NCBI GenBank assembly: GCA_015680685.1 | Contig: MNCI01025042.1 | Span: 1,301,232 to 1,365,231 of the forward strand | DNA length: 64,000 bases | Source: Gnetum montanum | Lineage: Eukaryota; Streptophyta; Gnetopsida; Gnetales; Gnetaceae | Direction of reading: 5' to 3' | Shown here: one piece after another, positions 57,700 through 64,000 of the stretch | How the letters are laid out: every line of letters begins with the position of its first letter | Position numbering within the stretch: position 1 is the first letter of the stretch | Notes under the pieces: generated by a model | What the model was told of the DNA's origin: nothing | Databases searched by the model: none | The model's input: only the letters and a program-made list of their open reading frames with translations | Program-made: the position numbers and the translations under genes

Positions 57700-60300
57700 A
57701 TGAAAGGCTACAAGGTTAATATGTGAGTTTGGATAGCTAAGAATGTTATTTTGAGGTTGTTTAAGGTTAAAAATGAGAATGTTGTTTTGAGGTTGTTTAA
57801 GGTTAAAAATGAGGCTTTTCTAGGCACCCATGTTGGCCAACATGGGTGGGATGAACCTAGCATGGATAGTGTGAAGATGTGATTTCTTGAGTTCATTATG
57901 GTCAATTTTTTGATCCTAATGGCTTGTATGGTTAGTGCAATGTACCGGGGATGCAGATTTTTTAATTTTGATGTCAATTTGATCCTTTGGAAGCCATAAA
58001 TGCAACTTGGAATTGCCATCCACACTGGGACTATGTTGGCTAGTGTGCCTCCAATGTGGATGCATGGAAAAAATTGAGTTTATGCTTTCCAAGGATAAAA
58101 AGGGTGCTCTAATAACTTCTTAGGGTAATGTAGGGTCATGAGGGTTGGAAATGGTGATTTTGAAGTCAAAATATGCAAACAAAAGTGGGTTTTGGGGTTT
58201 GACCCCTCAGAGCTAGGGGTGGCCCCAGCATGGATAGGCTAGACTTTGTGTTTTCATGAATAAAACAAGGTCTAATTATAGTTGTGTTTAGGGTTTTGAG
58301 GTTTTATGATTCCATAGTTGAGTTTTGAGGCCATTTAGTGGAGGTTATGCTTGTAAAGCTCCTTTGGGAACCCAACTACAGTAGAGCCATGCTAGTTGGC
58401 ATGGCTTTGGCACCCTTTAACATAGTCACACTTGATGTTTTATTCTTGGTGAGTTTTAGAGGCAAACTAAGAAATTTTTCAAGCTCCTAGGGTCATTAGT
58501 ATTCGTGGTCAGGGTTTAGGCTTGTAATTATCAATGTTGAGGGTTGTTTAAGTCTTGGCATGGCAATACCCCCTAGACTATGTTAGCTAGCATAGTCCCA
58601 ACATGGATTGGGGGGGGGGGGGGGGGGGATGATGAGTTTTTCATACATTTTCCATCTAGCTTCCATGGTTTGGGAGTCTTGGGAGGCTTCAGCAGGGTTC
58701 TAGGATTGAAACTAATCATTTTGAAGTTAAAATTTGTGACCAAAAGTGGATTTTGGGATCTTACCAACCAAAGCCATGCTAGCTAGCATGGTTGGGGGTG
58801 GCCCTAGCATGGATAAGAAAAATTTAACATTTTTATGATCAAAACAAGAATAAATCATAGTTGGTTTCAAGGTTTTAAGGTTTTAGGCTTTCAGAGTCTA
58901 GTTCTAGGCCATTTGGAGTCTTGGGGGTATAAGCAAAATTGGTATGAAACCTCATCCACATTGGAGCGATGCTAGGTAGTGTAGCTTTAGACCCCTCAAC
59001 ATAGATGAACTTGGGCTTAGATTTTGGTGGGTTTTGGTATTGAATTGACCAAGTTCTTGGGTTCCCAAGGTGGTTGGGTTCTTGGGAATTGTTAATTTTG
59101 AATATATGTTTAGGCGATTACATGACCATACCCCCTAGACTATGCTGTCCAACATTGTCCCAGCATGGATGGGGGGATGAGATGAGTTTTGGTCATTTTT
59201 CTAGTTCCTAGGGCTTGGGAGTCTCTTGGCAACTTTGGTAGGGTTTTAGGGTTAGGATAATGCATTACTATGTCATTTTGGCTTGTTTATGTGCTATTTT
59301 TAATTTCTCACAGAGCATCCATGCTAGGACTATGCTGGCTAGCATGGATGGAAGCTTCCTTAGCATGGCTAAGATGTTGGTGATACAAATTTAAGTTATT
59401 TTGACTTGTTATTTGATGTACTAGGGTTATTAAGGACTCTTAGAAGGTCTAAAGGTCATGGTGTGCCACTCCAAAGATTTTTCAAGACATTTGATGGCCA
59501 AACCCCTACCAATTATGTTGACCACCATAGTTGGGCTGGCTCCTAGCATGTTTGACTTTAAATAAATGATTTTTAGTAGCTTTCTATGAGTTTTAGGAAA
59601 TTTTAGAGCTACTAGAAGCTCTACCTAGGGTTTGGAGCTTATATAGTGTATTAAGGGGTTGATTCAACATACTTATGGCTTTTTCTTAGCTATTCTTAGA
59701 GTATCCACACTGGATCCATTCTAGCTAACGTGGATGAGGACTTTCCTTAGCATGGGTAAGTGGTTTGAGATGAGATTTAACTAATTGTTAATTGATTTTT
59801 GGTTACTGTATACTTCATGAAGGCATAGAGGCCATGAGGTATTAATTTATAGGTTATTTTTGGTATTTTATGATCACACCCCATCTAAACATGCTGGGAC
59901 CATGCTAGCTAATGTGGTTGGGGTGCCCATAGCAAGGATGAAGTAGAATTCATGATTTTTACCACTTTTCATTAGGTTTGACTAAGTTTCAGGCCTATTA
60001 AGGGCTCTTATTGGGGCTTTAGGCTTTACATGACCATCCGAGTGTTGAATTGAGGCCTAATTGGTTTCGGAAAGCACCATTCCTCTAGAGTAACACTGGC
60101 CAACATGGTTGGGCTTTTGGCTAGCATTGTTACCCAAAATAGTATGTTCTATGATGAGTTCTTATTTCCTTCGAGGCTTGGTATTTTCTAATGTCGACAT
60201 TTGGCTTCCAAATTTGGTATGGGAATTTTTGGTTTTTCATGTATTGTAAATGGATGGCAAGACCCATGTTGGCCAGCATCGATGAGGAAGGTTTTAAGAT
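57700..60300. repeat. Degenerate satellite: about 190-bp monomers in a 570-bp higher-order repeat
   Basis: About 14 monomers each carry a hairpin-type core around ATGCTAGCTAGCAT and a partner phrase like CCTAGCATGGAT. Cores lie near 57830, 58030, 58210, 58390, 58590, 58780, 58975, 59150, 59335, 59520, 59715, 59905, 60095 and 60265. Every third monomer is most alike: 58568 and 59137 share ACCCCCTAGACTATG and following text, and 58150 and 58720 share ATTTTGAAGT and AAAAGTGG. The best core is a perfect 18-bp palindrome at 58774-58791. Confidence 0.75.
58610..58628. repeat. Homopolymer of 19 G
   Basis: Nineteen consecutive G directly after CATGGATTG. The sister monomer at 59170 has only six G, so this is a local expansion or a base-calling fault. 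Confidence 0.9.
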
Positions 60301-60430
60301 TAGTAATACATTTCAAGACTTTTTGGTAGTTCAACCCCAATGTAGATGGGGTTTGAATTGTGAAACCCATTGCATTAAGATATCTTATGCTTTGTTTAGG
60401 AGGCACTTAGTGGGACCCATCCAAATTTAA

Positions 60431-60606
60431 ATGATGTTTTTGTTGTGCACTTGTCACCATCCCATCATAGTTAAGAATTTCCCCCTTTACACTATTTTTT
60501 CACTATGAGTTAAGTGAGTGAATTAGGGAAGGGATTTTGAAATGGGTGCATAAGTGTAGGATTGATTTTTACTTGTTAATTTTGCAAACTTATTTTCACA
60601 TAGGCA
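60431..60606. other. Intergenic DNA before the exon-like ORF
   Basis: No feature seen. It ends in a pyrimidine-rich stretch and CACATAGGCAG, which could act as a splice acceptor. Confidence 0.3.
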
Positions 60607-60846
60607 GTGCATGGCTTGAGAGCTCTTGTAGAAATTTTAGCTTCCATCCCATCAACCCTTAGCATTGCTTGCTCATTCTCCATCAAGGACCAACATTATT
60701 ATTTTGAGTTTGAAGATTTTCAAAAGTTTTCAGCACTGTTTATCAAGATATTGAAGAGGAGGGTAGCCATAAGCAAGAATCTTGCCTTGGAGGATGCAGA
60801 CGCTACAACAAAGGGACTTTCACACCTACCAAAGCCTCTACTAGGG
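60607..60846 (+). other. Exon-like open frame, function unknown
   Basis: An 80-codon open frame (HGLRALVEILASIPSTLSIA at its start) is framed by a possible acceptor (CACATAG or CATAGGCAG) and a strong donor-like GGGTAAGG at its end. It contains an acidic-aromatic patch (HYYFEFEDFQKF) and a basic helix (IKILKRRVAISK). No family was recognised. The ORF could start at the ATG or be internal. The composition is more protein-like than that of its AT-rich neighbours. Confidence 0.3.
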
Positions 60847-60849
60847 TAA

Positions 60850-62396
60850 GGATCTTCCTCCATAACTACTAGGTACACAATTCTTGTCCATTTTTATGAT
60901 TTTTGCAATTTTTTCTCACCTTTAAGCTAGGTATTTTGGCTTGTGTAGGCTTATGTATGACATGAAATTTGTTTTTTTCTTTTCTGGAATCATATTTTAG
61001 ATCTAGGTCATTTTTTCATGGTTGAAGTGTTATTTTGGTTTTTAGGTTGATCTACATTAAGTTACAATTTTATTTGACCTTGTTTTACGTAGTTTTTCTC
61101 ATTTTTCTATAAAAGCAATGTCCATTTTATATTTTTTCTTAAGAAAATGACTAGGATTTTTTAGTTTTTGATGCCATAGGATGGGAATATATTGTTCAAT
61201 GATCAAAAAGGTGATTTGACCACTAGATTATAATTTATAGTGAATTTTCTATGAATTTTTCTGTAAGCCAATTTACAGGGGTTTTTTAATTTTTGTTGTT
61301 TTCTTCATGTCAATTTTGTAATTTTTTATGTAAAAATGGTTAAGAAATCTTGGTTTTTAGGTTGTGGATTTTTTTTATTGGTTCAAATGGCTATGGAATC
61401 ACTAAATTCTAGTCCACAGTTAATTTTCTATGAATTTTTTCATGGACCACTGCATAGTGAAATTTTTTATTTTTATGGTTTTACCCTTGTGAAAATGGGT
61501 AATGTTGACACTTAGGAGAATTTTTTTAGCCAACGTCCCAAATTCCTAGGGATTTTCAAACATGTTAGGGAGGATTTCGTATTGATTTTAGAAATTTTTT
61601 TTTCATATTTTTTTATCGATGAGTTACTGTAGCCATTTTCTATAGTTTTGGGTTTTTATGAAAATTTTACCAAATTTTGTCAAGGTTTTGGGTTGTAGTT
61701 TAAATTTTTTAAAAGCTTGGAATTGCAACATGGATGTTAAATTTTATTGAATTTTATGCATACAAAGTCCCCAGACTTAGAAAAAGGTTTTAGTTCTAAT
61801 TTGTCATGTTTTGTTCAAGTGCAAATTACCTCGCATAGTTGCGGTTTTGGTTGTAAAAACTGCAAACCTCCTTGCATAGGCAGCGTTGGTGTGATTCTTA
61901 AATTTTTTATGGTTGTTTTCAAATGTTCCTAAGGTTATTTATATGTTTTATTTTAGTTTTCAATAGTCACTTGATTTTTTTTTTAATTTTTGACTAGCTA
62001 CTTAGAGTTTTTACTTCAGTTGGTTTCACTATTAACTAAGATTTCTAGTAAAAATTTTGCAAAATTCAAGTTGGGATTTTGCAATTGTTGTTTGGGTACA
62101 AGCTAGCTTTCATGGATTTAATGTTTCTACATAAAATGTTTTTAATTTTTTATGCATATTTCACCATGAAAATGCTATCGGTTGTTGGTGGGGTACTTGG
62201 TTCTATTTGGTTGTTATATGAAAATTGTTCATATTTTTGGTTACTATCTTGCTTTGGTCCTAAATGTTGAAAACTATGAATTTGATCACTTGGCTTAAAT
62301 GAAAACATTGATAATGAGGTCATATTAATTTTCATTTTTAGTATTTGTTCATTTTTTATTATGGTTAATGACTATTAGTGTTGTATCATGTAGGGC
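60850..62396. other. T-rich non-coding stretch
   Basis: Long T runs, no supported ORF (61747-61932 and 62079-62270 are low-complexity or hydrophobic). If the two exon-like frames on either side belong together, this would be their intron; that is conjecture. Confidence 0.35.
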
Positions 62397-62847
62397 TTTT
62401 CTGAAATCGATCATGGTGGTGATCAAGCTGGTGAGGCTTCTATGTTGCATCCACACTAGGGTCCAAAACCTTGCTTGCAAAAATGGTGTTGGAGCATGGC
62501 TTCTTAAGGTTTCAACCAAGGGTAAGTGAGTTCTTGGCCTACCTACTCCAAAACTTTAGTGTGATGGTGTAGTCATACTTGGCTTTGGAGACAATGGTAG
62601 TCATTGTAGAAACCTTGCTACCATATTTTGTTAGCTTGATCATCAAGTTTATAGTCGGTGATCCTGAAACTCATTTTGAGGATGAGCAATTTGATAGCAT
62701 ATACACCAAAGAAACATGTAAGTTGTCCAAAATCTAGGATATGCTTGAATTCATCCAATATAATATGAACAACACACTACTAGTTGGTCATCGTGCTAAC
62801 ATGTTATTTTAGAATCCTCCTGGCACTATATATTGTTTAGAGTAGTA
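62397..62847 (+). pseudogene. Decayed open frame interrupted only by TAG codons
   Basis: After an acceptor-like ATGTAG at 62391-62396, one frame reads from about 62437 (VASTLGSKTLLAKMVLEHGF) and continues through FQPRVSEFLAYLLQNFSVMV and KFIVGDPETHFEDEQFDS to YNMNNTLLVGHRANMLF. Its only stops over about 130 codons are TAGs, each where CAG would keep it open. A second frame in the first 120 bp is also open and ends at a donor-like GGTAAGTG, so the gene model is ambiguous. No family was recognised. Confidence 0.35.
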
Positions 62848-63059
62848 TGTCTAAATTTAAGTTTTTTTATTTTTTTGATTTGTTTTTTTATTAGGTTACT
62901 TGGGTTTAACAGTTTTTGTTTTTGAAACACCACAAAAATTTCGAGATTGGTACTTCTCCAGCAAGAAGCAGGTCCCTGGGACCCAAAAATGACCCCGGCT
63001 ACATTTGGTATCGCACATTGCAACTTTGGGGATCAAAAGGCTTAATTTTCACCAAGTAT

Positions 63060-63845
63060 GCAATACCAGCGTATATGCCCAACATCCACAGCATATATGC
63101 CCAGCGTAGACATCCAACTTACACGCTCGACGTACACTCCACATGTACGCTCGGCGGGTACGACAAATGTTTACGCCCAACATGGAGTCTCCAAAGATAG
63201 AATGAAGACAGCATCGAAGAGCAAGAATTGAAGCAAGTCGGCAACCATCAGCGTATACGCCCAGCCATTGTCTACGTATACGCTGAGCGTGTACGCCCAG
63301 CTTCCACAGCATCTACCCCCAGCATATCCAGCGTATACGCCCACCTGATACAGCGTATACACTCAGCAGATGTAATATGTTGTACACTTGTAAATTTTAC
63401 GCCCTTTTTGCACCCGATCAACATCCACGTGTCGCCCAACCCGAGTCTAGCGTAACAACCGGTATAAAAACCCCACTTTTCCACTTGCACCTAGACGGTT
63501 GGCAAAATCCTAGAGCATACCGGAGAGCATTTACGCTGCGCACCAGAGCTAAAAACCCTTTTACGCTGAACAGTCCCGTACGCTGGGCACACAGTCTCTA
63601 CGCTCCGCCTACAGCGCGAACCAGCCGAGTCATCCCTGCACCCACCGGGGCTTTTCGTCCGCCTTGTGTTCCATCACAACTGCGTTAGACCGGTGCACTG
63701 TACTGTCATTCTGTAATATCATTGTTTACAGTTTACGCTAATTTCTTACATGTGTTCTGTTTACGCTCATTTACATTTACACCCTGTTCGCATCTGTTAT
63801 GCTGTTTACGCTCTCGTTTACGCCCGTTACGCCGTTTACGCATAA
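63060..63845 (+). repeat. TACGC-rich cluster with GCGTATACGC palindromes
   Basis: About 17 TACGC pentamers lie on the plus strand in 790 bp, often as TTTACGC or GTATACGCCCA. GCGTATACGC is perfect at 63251-63260 and 63331-63340, with variants at 63069, 63090 and 63353. The region is CpG-rich, unlike everything to its left. A TATA box (63462) splits the cluster into a palindrome-rich upstream part and a TTTACGC-rich downstream part. Confidence 0.7.
63462..63470 (+). promoter_or_regulatory. TATA box in the CpG-rich region
   Basis: GGTATAAAAACCCCACTT is a close match to the plant TATA consensus, with the TACGC palindromes within 400 bp upstream. It could be the promoter of a young LTR element or of a host transcript continuing to the right. 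Confidence 0.55.
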
Positions 63846-64000
63846 CCCAGCATATAACACTTCGGCATACGTTCGGGGAAATCCTTGTCTGATCCGCGTG
63901 CGGACCACCCAAGGTACTCTACCTTCGTGCACTCCAGCTCGTCATCAGGCAAAGGTAGGATCTTCTGTGCGCGTCCTGCGATCCCACAGTCTTTGTTTCC
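63846..64000. other. Window end, CpG-rich, unassigned
   Basis: GC-rich transcribed-looking DNA downstream of the TATA box; no primer site or ORF start recognised before the window ends. Confidence 0.3.

Noticed and set aside
58610-58628. G-quadruplex regulatory element
   Set aside because: A pure run of 19 G in one monomer, while a sister monomer has six, is more simply slippage or a sequencing error.
57700-60300. CRISPR-like array
   Set aside because: Repeats are degenerate, about 190 bp long and in plant nuclear DNA; there are no short identical repeats with unique spacers and no cas genes.

Overview
The window is nuclear DNA from a land plant with a large, transposon-rich genome; a seed plant is likely, but the species cannot be read from the sequence. 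The evidence is decayed Ty3/gypsy elements of the Tat/Athila type (tRNA-Asp primer sites), a Ty1/copia fragment, and one intact plant-type monosaccharide/H+ symporter gene (STP family) with GT-AG introns. No rRNA, tRNA, CRISPR or bacterial operon structure was seen.

Layout. 1-6590: element A, a gypsy element on the minus strand, cut by the window start and missing part of its reverse transcriptase (RT). 6591-8196: unidentified AT-rich DNA. 8202-21108: element C, a complete but decayed 12.9-kb gypsy element (minus) with both LTRs and a GGCAG target-site duplication. 21116-24264: 5' part of a Ty1/copia element (plus). 24265-26622: mostly empty. 26623-29135: the STP gene (minus, three exons, 524 codons), the only intact protein-coding gene. 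30112-43673: element D, a 13.6-kb gypsy element (plus) with a foreign fragment inserted in pol. 43674-45872: unassigned. 45878-55479: element E, the youngest-looking gypsy element (minus, GTAAT duplication, no RT palm, an 801-bp assembly gap). 55485-62850: non-TE-like DNA with two tandem-repeat zones and two exon-like open stretches. 63000-64000: a CpG-rich region crowded with TACGC motifs upstream of a TATA box, running off the window.

The four gypsy copies belong to one family. They share LTR ends (TGATGAG...CTCATCA), a tRNA-Asp primer site, a gag with an unusual Cys/His motif, the domain order PR-RT-RH-IN and a pol C terminus near GGDGH. C and D also carry a long extra 3' ORF with coiled-coil character. 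In both, that ORF is preceded by its own TATA box, motifs like those upstream of the LTR TATA box, and a 5'-UTR intron of about 300 bp ending at the ATG. This conserved internal transcription unit is the most interesting structure in the window.

No copy is coding-competent. Damage is dominated by transitions, as expected for methylated, silenced elements. The STP exons, in contrast, are GC- and CpG-rich and intact. Coordinates of domains in decayed elements are approximate, because they were read across frameshifts and stops by eye.
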